This document shows, piece after piece, positions 25,358 through 33,526 of a DNA stretch of 64,000 bases. The stretch's first letter is position 1, and the number at the start of each line of letters is the position of its first letter. Source of the stretch: Aeromonas simiae (GTDB taxonomy: Bacteria > Pseudomonadota > Gammaproteobacteria > Enterobacterales > Aeromonadaceae); assembly GCF_000820125.1 (NCBI RefSeq), contig NZ_CDBY01000065.1:44860-108859 (forward strand), written 5' to 3'. The position numbers and the translations under genes were made by a program. The notes under the pieces were generated by a model. It searched no databases and was not told the origin of the DNA. It saw only the letters and a list, made by a program, of their open reading frames with translations.

Positions 25358-26026
25358 ATGAGCCTGTTTCGCCGACTGACCGACGTGGTCAATGCCAACC
25401 TGCATGCCCTGCTCGATAAGAGCGAGGAGCCCGAGAAACTGCTGCGCCTGATGATCGAGGAGATGGAAGAGGTGCAGGTGGAGATGCGCAGTCAGGCCGC
25501 CCGCCTCATCGCCGAAGAGAAGCAGCTTGAGCGCCAGCAAAGTGCGCTGGAGCGTCAGGTGGCCGAGTGGGGAGCCAAGGCTGAGCTGGCGCTGACCAAG
25601 GGGCGCGAGGATCTGGCCCGGGCGGCGCTGGCGGAGAAACTGGCCGAGCAGGAGCGGCTCAAGGCGCTGGCAGATGAACGGGTTCGCCTGGGGGAGATGC
25701 AGGCGCAGCTGCGCAGCGACAGCGAGCGGCTTACCGCCAAGCTCGCCGAAGCGCGCGAGAAGCAGAACGTGCTCACCCTGCGCGAGCAGACCGCCCACAG
25801 CCGGTTGCGGGCCCGCGCCCAGCTCGATTCACGCCGTATGCATGAGCTGCTGTCCCGTTTCGACGGTTTTCAGGGGCGGGTTGAACAGCTGGAGGCCCAA
25901 CTCGAGGCGAGCAGCTGGGAGCAAAATCCTTCGCTGGCAGCCCAGTTCCGCGAGCTGGAGCTTTCCGATGAGATTGAGCGTGAGCTGGCTCGTCTCAAGG
26001 GGCAGCGGGAGCCTGCCCGCCCATGA
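25358..26026 (+). CDS. pspA: Phage shock protein A (PspA)
   Basis: 222 residues, the E. coli length. MSLFRRLTDVVNANLHALLD, then LRLMIEEMEEVQVEMR, and KAELALTKGREDLARAAL follow PspA/Vipp1 closely. It is almost entirely coiled coil, with an amphipathic N-terminal helix. It stabilises the inner membrane when proton motive force falls and, in E. coli, inhibits the activator PspF. AGGAGAGAGCC gives a good start. Overlaps the PspC-like gene by four bases. Confidence 0.95.
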   Translation: MSLFRRLTDVVNANLHALLDKSEEPEKLLRLMIEEMEEVQVEMRSQAARLIAEEKQLERQQSALERQVAEWGAKAELALTKGREDLARAALAEKLAEQERLKALADERVRLGEMQAQLRSDSERLTAKLAEAREKQNVLTLREQTAHSRLRARAQLDSRRMHELLSRFDGFQGRVEQLEAQLEASSWEQNPSLAAQFRELELSDEIERELARLKGQREPARP

Positions 26027-26229
26027 TGCGCTGGCCGCGTGACCGGGGCCACGCCAAACTGGCCGGCGTGTGCGCCGGGGTGGCGCGGGGGCTTGGCATC
26101 TCCCGGGTGGCGGTCAGGTTGGTGGCCCTGTTTGCCTTGATCCTGATGCCGCCGCTGGCGCTGGCCCTCTATCTGGCCGGTATCTTGCTGATGACGCCGC
26201 GCGCCGAGGTGCGCCGCTGGCTGGATTGA
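26023..26229 (+). CDS. pspC: Short PspC-domain membrane protein
   Basis: 68 residues. AKLAGVCAGVARGLGISRVA matches the PspC domain, then one membrane segment of about 23 residues and TPRAEVRRWLD. E. coli PspC is 119 residues, so the C-terminal cytosolic or periplasmic part is missing. It overlaps pspA by four bases (ATGA). No pspB frame lies between pspA and this gene, although B normally precedes C. The gene symbol is by domain. Confidence 0.82.
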   Translation: MMRWPRDRGHAKLAGVCAGVARGLGISRVAVRLVALFALILMPPLALALYLAGILLMTPRAEVRRWLD

Positions 26230-26254
26230 AGGGGGAGCCCCTCGGGAGTCGACG

Positions 26255-26473
26255 ATGATGGAGTTTCTGCTGTTGCTGGTGGTGCTGGTGGTGATGGGCA
26301 TTGCCGGGTTTACGCTGCTGGCCATGCTGCTGGTGATCGGACTGTTTGTGCTGTTTGGCCTGCTCAGCGGCATGCTGGCGCTGATCGTCAAGCTGGCGCC
26401 CTGGATTTTGCTGGTGGTGCTGCTCTGCTGGTGGCTGGGGCGGCGCAGGCAGCGCCGAATGCATCACTACTGA
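26255..26473 (+). CDS. pspG: PspG-like small inner membrane protein
   Basis: 72 residues with two hydrophobic helices and a basic tail (RRRQRRMHHY). The segment GMLALIVKLAPWILLVVLL closely resembles the corresponding stretch of E. coli PspG (80 residues). In E. coli pspG is a separate single-gene unit under PspF; here it is 25 bases after the PspC-like gene, with CGGGAG as its site. PspG limits motility and supports the phage-shock response. Start could be 26255 or 26258. Confidence 0.72.
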   Translation: MMEFLLLLVVLVVMGIAGFTLLAMLLVIGLFVLFGLLSGMLALIVKLAPWILLVVLLCWWLGRRRQRRMHHY

Positions 26474-26474
26474 G

Positions 26475-26505
26475 ATAAAAAAAGGGCGCCTGGGGCGCCC
26501 TTCTC
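26475..26505. terminator. Bidirectional terminator between psp and tolC
   Basis: AAGGGCGCC-TGG-GGCGCCCTT. On the minus strand it is followed by seven T, a strong end for tolC. On the plus strand TTCTC follows. Confidence 0.9.
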
Positions 26506-26520
26506 AATGGTGCGGAGCGG

Positions 26521-27837
26521 TTAGTCGGCCTTCTTGGCCGGGCTCATCAGCCCTTCGTTGATCTCGACCAGATCCTGCTCTTCCAGCACGCCGGCGGCCT
26601 GCTTGAGCTGAAGAATACTCAGGATGTAGTTGTAGCGAGCCTGGGAGAGATTCTGCTTGGCCTGGTAGAGCTTACGGGTGGAGTCGAGCACGTCGACGAT
26701 GGTACGGGTGCCCACCTCGTAGCCAGCCTCGGTCGCCTTGAGCGAGCTTTCGGCGGAGACCACGTACTGGGTGTAGGCGCGCACCGAGCCGATGTTGGCG
26801 TTGACGTTGTTGTAGTTGGAGCGCACCGAGCTTTGTACCGAGCGGTAGCTTTGCTCGAGCTGCTCGCTGGCCGCCACGTAGCTGTGCTGGGCCTGCTTGA
26901 CCTGGGAGCTGGTGGCGCCACCGCTGTAGAGCGGCAGGGAGAGCGTCAGGCCGATGTTGCCCTGATTGCCGATGGTGTCGGGGTTCTCATCGAGCTTGTA
27001 GTCGGTGCGGGTGCGGCCCACGCCGGCGCCGAGATCCAGGGTCGGCTCGTGGCCGGTCTTGGCCAAGTCGATCTGCTCCTTGGCGATATCCTTGCCGATA
27101 CGGGCACTGTGCAGGGAGAGGTTCTTATCCAGTGCGGTGCCGAGCCACTGATCCGAATCCAGCGCACTCTTGGTCGGGCTGAAGCGCTCGGTATTGAGCA
27201 CGTCGAGCTGACGGTAGTCGACGCCGGTCAGTTCACGCAGCGCCTCATAGCTGTTGGCCAGGGTGTTCTCGGCGGCGATCTCATCGGCCAGTGCCTGGTC
27301 GCGCTCGGCTTGGGCTTCGTTCACGTCGGTGATGGCGGTCAGCCCCACCTCGAAACGCTGCTGGGTTTGCTCGAGCTGGCGCTCGACCGCCTTCTTGTTG
27401 GCGCGCACATATTCCAGGGTGTCTTGCGCCTTGAGCACGTCGAAATAGGCCTGGGAGGTGCGCAGCATCAGGTTCTGCTGCTCGAGGTTGTAGGCCACGT
27501 CGGTCTGGGTGGCGCTCTTCTCGGTCAGGCTCAGGTTGACCCAGTTACTGCGGCGGTAGATCGATTGATCCAGCCCCAGCTGGCCACCCAACTGGTTGTT
27601 GGTGCTCAGATCGTGGCTGGTCTTGGTGTAGGTGGCGTTGCCGGTCAGCTTGATCTGGGGCAACAGGGCCGCGCGGCTTTCATTGATCTTCTCGAAGGCG
27701 GCATCGCGCTTGGCCTTGGACTCCAGTAACTGGGGGTCCTTGAGCTGGGCCTGATGATAGATGTCGAGCAGGTTTTCGGCCTGGGCCATCGAGCTGACCC
27801 CCAGCATGACGAGCACAGACAGGAGAGTACGTTTCAT
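26521..27837 (-). CDS. tolC: Outer membrane channel TolC
   Basis: 438 residues from the ATG at 27837 (MKRTLLSVL); an ATG at 27846 in frame (MESMK) is a close alternative with AAGG before it. The signal peptide ends SMAQA, then ENLLDIYHQAQ. Conserved features: KINESRAALLPQI, QRFEVGLTAITDVNEAQAER, LSLPLYSGGATSSQVKQAQ and GTRTIVDVLDSTRKLY. It forms the trimeric exit duct for RND/ABC pumps and type I secretion. Divergent from nudF, as in E. coli. It is shorter than E. coli TolC at the C-terminus. Confidence 0.96.
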   Translation of the reverse strand: MKRTLLSVLVMLGVSSMAQAENLLDIYHQAQLKDPQLLESKAKRDAAFEKINESRAALLPQIKLTGNATYTKTSHDLSTNNQLGGQLGLDQSIYRRSNWVNLSLTEKSATQTDVAYNLEQQNLMLRTSQAYFDVLKAQDTLEYVRANKKAVERQLEQTQQRFEVGLTAITDVNEAQAERDQALADEIAAENTLANSYEALRELTGVDYRQLDVLNTERFSPTKSALDSDQWLGTALDKNLSLHSARIGKDIAKEQIDLAKTGHEPTLDLGAGVGRTRTDYKLDENPDTIGNQGNIGLTLSLPLYSGGATSSQVKQAQHSYVAASEQLEQSYRSVQSSVRSNYNNVNANIGSVRAYTQYVVSAESSLKATEAGYEVGTRTIVDVLDSTRKLYQAKQNLSQARYNYILSILQLKQAAGVLEEQDLVEINEGLMSPAKKAD

Positions 27838-28094
27838 AGATTCCATAACCTTATTGATAAATCCAACGCGGCTGCCGGACAGAATTAAAGGGGGAAACAA
27901 GGGCCCCCTCGTCGCCTGATATGAGCGTGATAAGACACTACTATAAGCAAAAAAGGGTTTGTTTCACTCATTTAAACCGTTAACGAAGCGCAAAAACAGG
28001 CTTACCCCCACGCTGCGACGGATTTACAAACTGTCATTTAGCCCTTGGCCCTTCAACTGCTAAAATCCGCACTCTGCTGTGCGGCGAAGCGTCA

Positions 28095-28110
28095 GAATGA
28101 ACGTTCATTC
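28095..28110. promoter_or_regulatory. Perfect 16-bp palindrome GAATGAACGTTCATTC in the tolC/nudF region
   Basis: Fully self-complementary, 52 bases before the nudF start, in a 324-base divergent region. TAAAAT (28061-28066) with TTAGCC 17 bases upstream could be the nudF promoter, which would place the palindrome just downstream of the start point. TetR-type repressors use similar sites, but no such gene is in this window. The rest of 27838-28090 holds only weak tolC promoter candidates (TATAGT near 27940 on the minus strand). Confidence 0.6.
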
Positions 28111-28161
28111 ACTGGCGATTCTAGGTGCAATCTTTCTCAAGTCAAGTGCCAGGAGGCGGGC

Positions 28162-28797
28162 ATGACAGGCGAAATCCCCGAGGTGACATTCGATGTGAAG
28201 GATGTCGAGGTACTGGAAAAACGGGTGGGCTACGACGGTTTTTTCAAGGTTAACAGCTATCGTCTGCGCCACCGTTTGTTCGCCGGCGGCTGGTGCGAGC
28301 CCATCGTGCGTGAGCTGTTCGAGCGCGGCCATGCGGTGGCCTTGCTGGCCTACGACCCGCGCCGGGATCAGGTGGTGATGATCGAGCAGTTTCGCATCGG
28401 GGCGCTGGAGACCGCCTCCTCCCCGTGGCTGCTGGAGCTCATCGCCGGCATCATCGAGCCGGGCGAGGCGCCCGACGAGGTGGCCCGCCGCGAGTCGGAG
28501 GAAGAGGCGGGCGTGACCCTTGGGCGTATCGAGCATGCCATGAGCTATCTGGTCAGCCCGGGAGGCACCACGGAGCGCATCGAGATCTTCATCGGTGAAG
28601 TGGATGCCAGCCAGGCGAACGGACTGCATGGCCTCCCAGAAGAGGGGGAAGATATCCGCGTTCATGTCATCGACAGACAAAATGCGTATGCTCTAGTGCA
28701 GTCCGGTCGCATCGACAACGCCGCCTCCATCATCGCGTTGCAGTGGTTGCAGCTGCACCATGAGGCACTGCGTTCGCGTTGGTTGGGGGAGGCCTGA
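28162..28797 (+). CDS. nudF: ADP-ribose pyrophosphatase NudF
   Basis: 211 residues from the ATG at 28162, behind AGGAGGCGGG; 39 upstream in-frame codons are rejected. The Nudix box is present (GIIEPGEAPDEVARRESEEE-AG, residues about 95-117), and LYRLRHRL-type NudF features are seen (NSYRLRHRLFAGGW). It hydrolyses ADP-ribose to AMP and ribose 5-phosphate. First of nudF-yqiB-cpdA-yqiA, the E. coli order. Confidence 0.94.
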   Translation: MTGEIPEVTFDVKDVEVLEKRVGYDGFFKVNSYRLRHRLFAGGWCEPIVRELFERGHAVALLAYDPRRDQVVMIEQFRIGALETASSPWLLELIAGIIEPGEAPDEVARRESEEEAGVTLGRIEHAMSYLVSPGGTTERIEIFIGEVDASQANGLHGLPEEGEDIRVHVIDRQNAYALVQSGRIDNAASIIALQWLQLHHEALRSRWLGEA

Positions 28798-29235
28798 GTG
28801 GCGGCCACGGCACGCAAATATGTTCCCGATCTGGGGGCCATGCAGCGCACCTGCGAGGTGAACTACATGACCCTGATGCGGCTGCTGCCCCGGGATCTCC
28901 ATCCGGGCAGTGAACGCAGCTATCAGGTCGGGGAGAGCCTTCAGTTCCAACTGCGGGTACTGGAGGAGAGTCGCTTCACCTCGACGGTGGCGCTGACTCA
29001 GCACAATCCCGAGCTGCCTGCATGGTTGCAAAGTCGCATCGAGATTCGTTTGTATCATGACGTGCGTATGGCGGAAGTGTGTGCGGCACAACAGATTTCC
29101 CGCCTGCAGCCGCGATATGATTATCCGAATGACGGCATGCATCAGCCGGACGAGAAGGCACAGGTCAATCTCTTCCTGGCCGATTGGTTGAATTTTTGTC
29201 TCCGGCATGGCGCCAGTCTTGCCAAGATTTTCTAA
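28798..29235 (+). CDS. yqiB: DUF1249 protein YqiB
   Basis: 145 residues from a GTG right at the nudF stop. It carries YVPDLGAMQRTCEVNYMTLM and IEIRLYHDVRMAEVC, characteristic of YqiB/DUF1249, and ends FLADWLNFCLRHG. The function is unknown. It is co-transcribed between nudF and cpdA, as in E. coli. No membrane segments. Confidence 0.92.
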   Translation: MAATARKYVPDLGAMQRTCEVNYMTLMRLLPRDLHPGSERSYQVGESLQFQLRVLEESRFTSTVALTQHNPELPAWLQSRIEIRLYHDVRMAEVCAAQQISRLQPRYDYPNDGMHQPDEKAQVNLFLADWLNFCLRHGASLAKIF

Positions 29236-29251
29236 TCCAATAAGAAGAAGC

Positions 29252-30076
29252 GTGATTTTGGAAACAGAGCTACCCCAGGCGCCGGACGGGTGTGTGCGCC
29301 TGCTGCAGATAACCGATACCCATCTTTTCGCCAACGCCGAGGCTCAGTTGCTCGGCGTGCGTACGGCCGACAGTCTGGCGGCCGTCATCGAGCGTATTCA
29401 GGGCAACGATCACCCCTTTGACCTCATCTTGGCCACCGGCGATCTCTCTCAGGATCACAGCGCCGAGTCCTATCAGCGCTTTGCCGATATGCTGGCCCCC
29501 CTCGGCAAGCCTATCTACTGGCTGCCGGGCAACCACGATGACGGCGCCCTGATGACCCAGAGCCTCTATGAGGCCGGGATCAGCGAGCAGAAGTGGATGA
29601 TCGGCAAGCACTGGCAGATCATCCTGCTCGACACCCAGGTGCGTGGTAAGCCGCACGGCCTGCTCGCCGATCACCAGCTGGCGGCCCTCGATCATGTGCT
29701 GCGCAGCCACCCGGACAAGCACACCCTGATCGCGCTGCATCATCAGGGGATCCCGGTCGGCTGTGCCTGGCTCGATCAGCACAACCTCAAGAACGCCGAC
29801 GATCTGTTTGCGGTGCTGGCGCGCCACCCGCAGGGCAAGACCCTGCTGTTTGGTCATGTACACCAGGAGTTCGATGAGCTGCACAAAGGGGTGAGGCTGA
29901 TTGCCAGCCCCTCCACCTGCATCCAGTTCAAGCCGTTGTGCGATGAGTTCACCCTCGACGAGTCGGGGCCGGGCTGGCGCTATCTGACCCTGCATCCGGA
30001 TGGACGGGTCGAGAGTCAGGTGTGGCGCCTGCCCCCGAACAGCTTCATCCCCGATCCGACGGCCAGGGGGTATTGA
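29252..30076 (+). CDS. cpdA: 3',5'-cyclic AMP phosphodiesterase CpdA
   Basis: 274 residues from a GTG at 29252; the frame opens earlier but lies inside yqiB. Metallophosphoesterase motifs: QITDTHLF (D-x-H) near residue 22, ATGDLSQD (GD), LPGNHDD (GNHD), IALHHQG and FGHVHQEF (GHxH). It hydrolyses cAMP and so lowers CRP signalling. The length matches E. coli CpdA (275). Confidence 0.95.
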   Translation: MILETELPQAPDGCVRLLQITDTHLFANAEAQLLGVRTADSLAAVIERIQGNDHPFDLILATGDLSQDHSAESYQRFADMLAPLGKPIYWLPGNHDDGALMTQSLYEAGISEQKWMIGKHWQIILLDTQVRGKPHGLLADHQLAALDHVLRSHPDKHTLIALHHQGIPVGCAWLDQHNLKNADDLFAVLARHPQGKTLLFGHVHQEFDELHKGVRLIASPSTCIQFKPLCDEFTLDESGPGWRYLTLHPDGRVESQVWRLPPNSFIPDPTARGY

Positions 30077-30077
30077 G

Positions 30078-30653
30078 ATGCAGTCGGTGCTGCTTTATCT
30101 GCACGGATTCCAGTCCTCGCCGGCCTCCCTCAAGGCGACCCAGATGGCCGAGTGGGTTGGCGCCCATCGGCCCGATATCCAGGTGGTGATCCCAGCCCAG
30201 CCCAATACTCCGGCTGCGGCCTGGGCTGCCATCGAGCAGGCCATTGCCGCCTTGCCGGTCGGTTGCCGGCTCGGGGTGGTGGGGAGCTCTCTTGGCGGCT
30301 TCATGGCGACCCGGGTGGCCGAGCGCTACGGTTGCCGCGCCGTGTTGGTGAATCCGGCGGTGCGTCCGCACGAGCTGCTGCACGACTACCTTGGGCCGCA
30401 ACAAAATCCCTACAGCGGGGAGCATTTCGAGCTGACCGAGGCGCACATGCAGGAGCTGGTCGAGCTGGCGGTACCGGTCAGTGCACCGGAGCGTCTCTGG
30501 GTGCTGCAACAGCAGGCCGATGAGGTGCTCGATTACCGCAAGGCGCTAGCTGAGTATCGCTTCGCCCGGCTCACCATCGAGTGCGAGGGCAACCACGCCT
30601 TCGTTGGCTTTGAGCGCTACTGCGCCCAGATAGTGCATTTCCTCGGGCTCTAG
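30078..30653 (+). CDS. yqiA: Esterase YqiA
   Basis: 191 residues from the ATG at 30078, one base after the cpdA stop. Alpha/beta-hydrolase: YLHGFQSSPAS (oxyanion region) and the nucleophile elbow GSSLGGF near residue 72, with a C-terminal GNHAF His. It hydrolyses short acyl esters in vitro. In E. coli parE follows; here a terminator does, and parE is 15 kb away. Confidence 0.93.
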   Translation: MQSVLLYLHGFQSSPASLKATQMAEWVGAHRPDIQVVIPAQPNTPAAAWAAIEQAIAALPVGCRLGVVGSSLGGFMATRVAERYGCRAVLVNPAVRPHELLHDYLGPQQNPYSGEHFELTEAHMQELVELAVPVSAPERLWVLQQQADEVLDYRKALAEYRFARLTIECEGNHAFVGFERYCAQIVHFLGL

Positions 30654-30668
30654 CGGCCGTCATGGCAT

Positions 30669-30700
30669 GAAAAAAGGCGACCCCATGGGTCGCCTTTTTA
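30669..30700. terminator. Terminator after yqiA
   Basis: AAAAAGGCGACCC-AT-GGGTCGCCTTTTT, a nearly perfect palindrome with T-runs on both strands. It serves both yqiA and the convergent Tim44-like gene. Confidence 0.94.
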
Positions 30701-30717
30701 CGTGGAGGAGAGGGGGA

Positions 30718-31590
30718 TTATGCCTCTTCAATCCCCACGATATGCCAGGGGGCGCCTGCCTTGGTGAGGTCACGCTCGAGGTGCCACACCTCCTTGATGT
30801 CGGCCTCCACGTTCTCGGTGCGATCCATGTAGCGGCCGGTGAAGAGCACGCTCACCTGAGCCCAGTCGCTGCCGTGGTCGGCGCGCACCAGCTGGGTATC
30901 GACGTACATCACCTCGGTGTGCTGCTCACCGACCAGCTCGGCACGCTCGCCTTTGAGCTGCTCGAACAGCTCGGGGCTGACGTATTCGCGCACCTTCTCC
31001 AGGTCGTTCTTGTTCCAGGCTTCTTGCAGGGTGCGGTAGTGATCGCGGGCGCCAGCCAGGAAGGCGTTCATGTCAAAGCCGGGAGGCAGACGGAACGGCA
31101 CGTCGCTCTCGGTGAAGCCACTGGCCTGCGCGGCGGCGCTGTCGGCCTGGAAGGCTTGCGGCAGCGGTTGCTGCGGGGCGCTGGCGGGCTGATAGCCGGC
31201 ATAGGCGTTCTGCGGGCGGGCGGCTTGTGGCGCTCCCCCCTTGCGCAGGGTGCGCAGCAGGAACATGACGCCGAAGGCCAGGGCGGCGATCAGGACGAAG
31301 TCCATCGCTTGCAGCCCCTCAAAGGCTCCGCTGCCGAGCAGCCAGGCAAACAGGCCGCCCGCCAGCAGGCCGCCAAGCAGACCACCCATCAGGCCGCTCT
31401 TTTTCGGGGCTGCCTGCTGGCCGCCCAGGGTCGGGTTCTTGCTGTCGACCGGTTTGGCCGCCGGTTGGGCGGGCGCGGTCTTGTAGCTCTTGCCGTAGGA
31501 CTTGCCACCGCCAAACTTCTTGGCTTCCGCCATGGGGGCGTGCAGGACAAAGGCCAGCAGGACGGCAAACAAGGTGAATAGTTTCTTCAT
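30718..31590 (-). CDS. Tim44-like domain membrane protein
   Basis: 290 residues. A signal or first membrane segment is at residues 1-23 (MKKLFTLFAVLLAFVLHAPM), then a Gly/Lys/Pro-rich stretch, a second membrane region with the glycine motif LMGGLLGGLLAGGLFAW (residues about 67-90) and another hydrophobic segment. The C-terminal Tim44-like fold (residues about 165-290) shows FLAGARDHYRTLQEAWNKND. Bacterial members are of unknown role. Confidence 0.85.
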   Translation of the reverse strand: MKKLFTLFAVLLAFVLHAPMAEAKKFGGGKSYGKSYKTAPAQPAAKPVDSKNPTLGGQQAAPKKSGLMGGLLGGLLAGGLFAWLLGSGAFEGLQAMDFVLIAALAFGVMFLLRTLRKGGAPQAARPQNAYAGYQPASAPQQPLPQAFQADSAAAQASGFTESDVPFRLPPGFDMNAFLAGARDHYRTLQEAWNKNDLEKVREYVSPELFEQLKGERAELVGEQHTEVMYVDTQLVRADHGSDWAQVSVLFTGRYMDRTENVEADIKEVWHLERDLTKAGAPWHIVGIEEA

Positions 31591-31764
31591 GTCAGCTTCT
31601 TTTCACTCTCAATGGTTCTAATGGGGGCGTCACCATCCCGGTGTCAGACGGCGCGCAGGCCGGAAATCATCCCATGATTCGCCAGCGTGGGCGATTGATA
31701 TCAGAGACGGGATGAATTATTGATGAATGAGGCCATTGCGGCCCGACAGAAGAGGGAGTGCGCC

Positions 31765-31866
31765 ATGAAGATTCGCCGAGCCAGCCGCCGTGAACGCAAA
31801 CAGCGTCAGCGTCAGAGGATGCGTCCAGAGCCCTTGCCTAACGTCTGGCTCATCTGTCCCGTCTGA
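31765..31866 (+). CDS. Possible small basic protein (33 aa)
   Basis: ATG AAG ATT CGC... gives a 33-residue peptide, MKIRRASRRERKQRQRQR then an MRPEPLPNVWLICPV tail. AGAGGGAG lies seven bases before the ATG. An in-frame ATG at 31723 would give 47 residues. It sits 68 bases before dnaB. The remainder of the 344-base gap has only a G-run/C-run hairpin near 31880-31907. No family is known to me, and a chance frame is possible. Confidence 0.4.
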   Translation: MKIRRASRRERKQRQRQRMRPEPLPNVWLICPV

Positions 31867-31934
31867 CGGGATAGCCCGAGGGGGGGATATTCGGTAGAAT
31901 TCCCCCCTTACTCCACAGTGCAATTCAGATCCCT

Positions 31935-33329
31935 ATGGCAGAGCAAGCGGCGGCCAAGAAAGACGCCAAGACACAACAGCTGAAGGTTCCCCCTCATTCG
32001 TTCGAGGCCGAACAGTCCGTGCTGGGAGGTCTGATGCTGGATAACGAGGCCTGGGATCGGGTCGCCGAGCGGGTCATCGACAAAGATTTCTACAGCCGCC
32101 CGCACCGCCTGATCTTCCAGGCCATGTCCCGCCTCTCCAATGCGGGCAGCCCCATCGATCTCATCACGGTGCAAGAAGATCTCGAGCGCTCCGAGCAGCT
32201 CGAAGAGGTGGGCGGGCTCGCCTACCTGGTTGAGATCGCCAAGAACACCCCGAGCGCCGCCAACATTGGCGCCTACGCCGAGATCGTGCGCGAGCGCGCC
32301 GTGGTACGCGAGATGATCGCGGTGGCCAATGAGATCGTCGAGGCCGGTTATGAGCCGCAGGGGCGTAACTCGGGGGATCTGCTCGATCTGGCCGAGAGCA
32401 AGGTGTTCCAGATTGCCGAGCAGCGCACCAGCGCGAGCGAGGGGCCGCAGCCGCTCAAGCTGATCCTCGAGCAGACCGTCGACAAGATTGAAGAGCTGTT
32501 CAAGACCCCCCACAACGGGGTGACCGGGGTCTCCTCGGGCTACAACGATCTCGACAAGATGACGGCCGGCCTGCAACCCTCGGATCTGGTCATCGTCGCC
32601 GCCCGTCCCTCCATGGGTAAGACCACCTTTGCCATGAACCTGTGCGAGCACGCCGCGCTCACCTCCGACAAGCCGGTGCTGATCTTCTCGCTGGAAATGC
32701 CCTCCGAGCAGATCATCATGCGTATGCTCGCCTCGGTGGGGCGTATCGACCAGACCAAGGTGCGGACCGGCCAGCTCGACGACGAGGATTGGGCGCGGCT
32801 CTCCTCGACCATGGGGCTGCTGCTGGAGAAGGGGAAGATGTACATCGACGACTCCTCCGGCCTGACCCCGACCGAAGTGCGCTCGCGGGCGCGCCGGGTG
32901 GCGCGCGACAACGGCGGTATCAGCATGATCATGGTCGACTACTTGCAGCTGATGCGGGTGCCGAGCCTCTCTGACAACCGTACCCTGGAAATCGGTGAAA
33001 TCTCCCGCTCCCTCAAGGCGCTGGCGAAAGAGCTGCACTGCCCTGTGGTGGCCCTCTCCCAGCTCAACCGAAGCCTGGAGCAGCGGGCCGACAAGCGCCC
33101 GGTCAACTCCGACCTTCGTGAATCCGGCTCCATCGAGCAGGATGCCGACCTCATCATGTTCATCTACCGTGACGAGGTCTATCACGACGACAGCCCGGAC
33201 AAGGGGATCGCCGAGATTATCATCGGCAAGCAGCGTAACGGCCCCATCGGGCGGGTGCGCCTCACCTTCCAGGGGCAGTTCTCGCGCTTCGATAACTACG
33301 CCGGCCCGGCGTTTGACGATGACTATTAA
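31935..33329 (+). CDS. dnaB: Replicative DNA helicase DnaB
   Basis: 464 residues. The N-terminal DnaG-binding domain begins PPHSFEAEQSVLGGLMLDNE. The RecA-like helicase has Walker A ARPSMGKTTFAMN near residue 223, SLEMPSEQIIMRML, Walker B IMVDYLQLM, and the arginine-finger motif QRNGPIGRVRLTF near the end. Length matches E. coli (471). A degraded second copy of its last codons lies 87 bases downstream (33416-33465). Confidence 0.97.
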   Translation: MAEQAAAKKDAKTQQLKVPPHSFEAEQSVLGGLMLDNEAWDRVAERVIDKDFYSRPHRLIFQAMSRLSNAGSPIDLITVQEDLERSEQLEEVGGLAYLVEIAKNTPSAANIGAYAEIVRERAVVREMIAVANEIVEAGYEPQGRNSGDLLDLAESKVFQIAEQRTSASEGPQPLKLILEQTVDKIEELFKTPHNGVTGVSSGYNDLDKMTAGLQPSDLVIVAARPSMGKTTFAMNLCEHAALTSDKPVLIFSLEMPSEQIIMRMLASVGRIDQTKVRTGQLDDEDWARLSSTMGLLLEKGKMYIDDSSGLTPTEVRSRARRVARDNGGISMIMVDYLQLMRVPSLSDNRTLEIGEISRSLKALAKELHCPVVALSQLNRSLEQRADKRPVNSDLRESGSIEQDADLIMFIYRDEVYHDDSPDKGIAEIIIGKQRNGPIGRVRLTFQGQFSRFDNYAGPAFDDDY

Positions 33330-33415
33330 GGTGAGCGCCCACTAGGCCTCACCCCGACCGCCCAGGCTGGGGGAGTGGCAGATCGCCGCGCGGCTTGCCG
33401 GCTTTCTTGCGCCTG

Positions 33416-33465
33416 GGTCTGTTTTCCCGGTTCGACAATTATGCCGGTCCGGCCACGACTACTGA
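33416..33465 (+). pseudogene. Remnant of a second dnaB 3' end
   Basis: Read in frame, this stretch gives G-L-F-S-R-F-D-N-Y-A-G-P-A, matching G-Q-F-S-R-F-D-N-Y-A-G-P-A at the end of dnaB (33273-33311). Nearly all base differences are at third positions, so the copy evolved as coding sequence before decaying. After GCC it reads ACGACTACTGA, which is the expected end (A-F-D-D-D-Y-stop) with 7 bases lost. Similarity may extend back to 33408 across a 9-base gap. It has no start and no domain. It looks like a displaced 3' end left by an integration or recombination event. Confidence 0.75.
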
Positions 33466-33526
33466 GCGGCGGCCTCCGGCCTCCCTGCGGGGGGCTGCGC
33501 CATCTGTGCTCTCGTAAGGGAAAACC

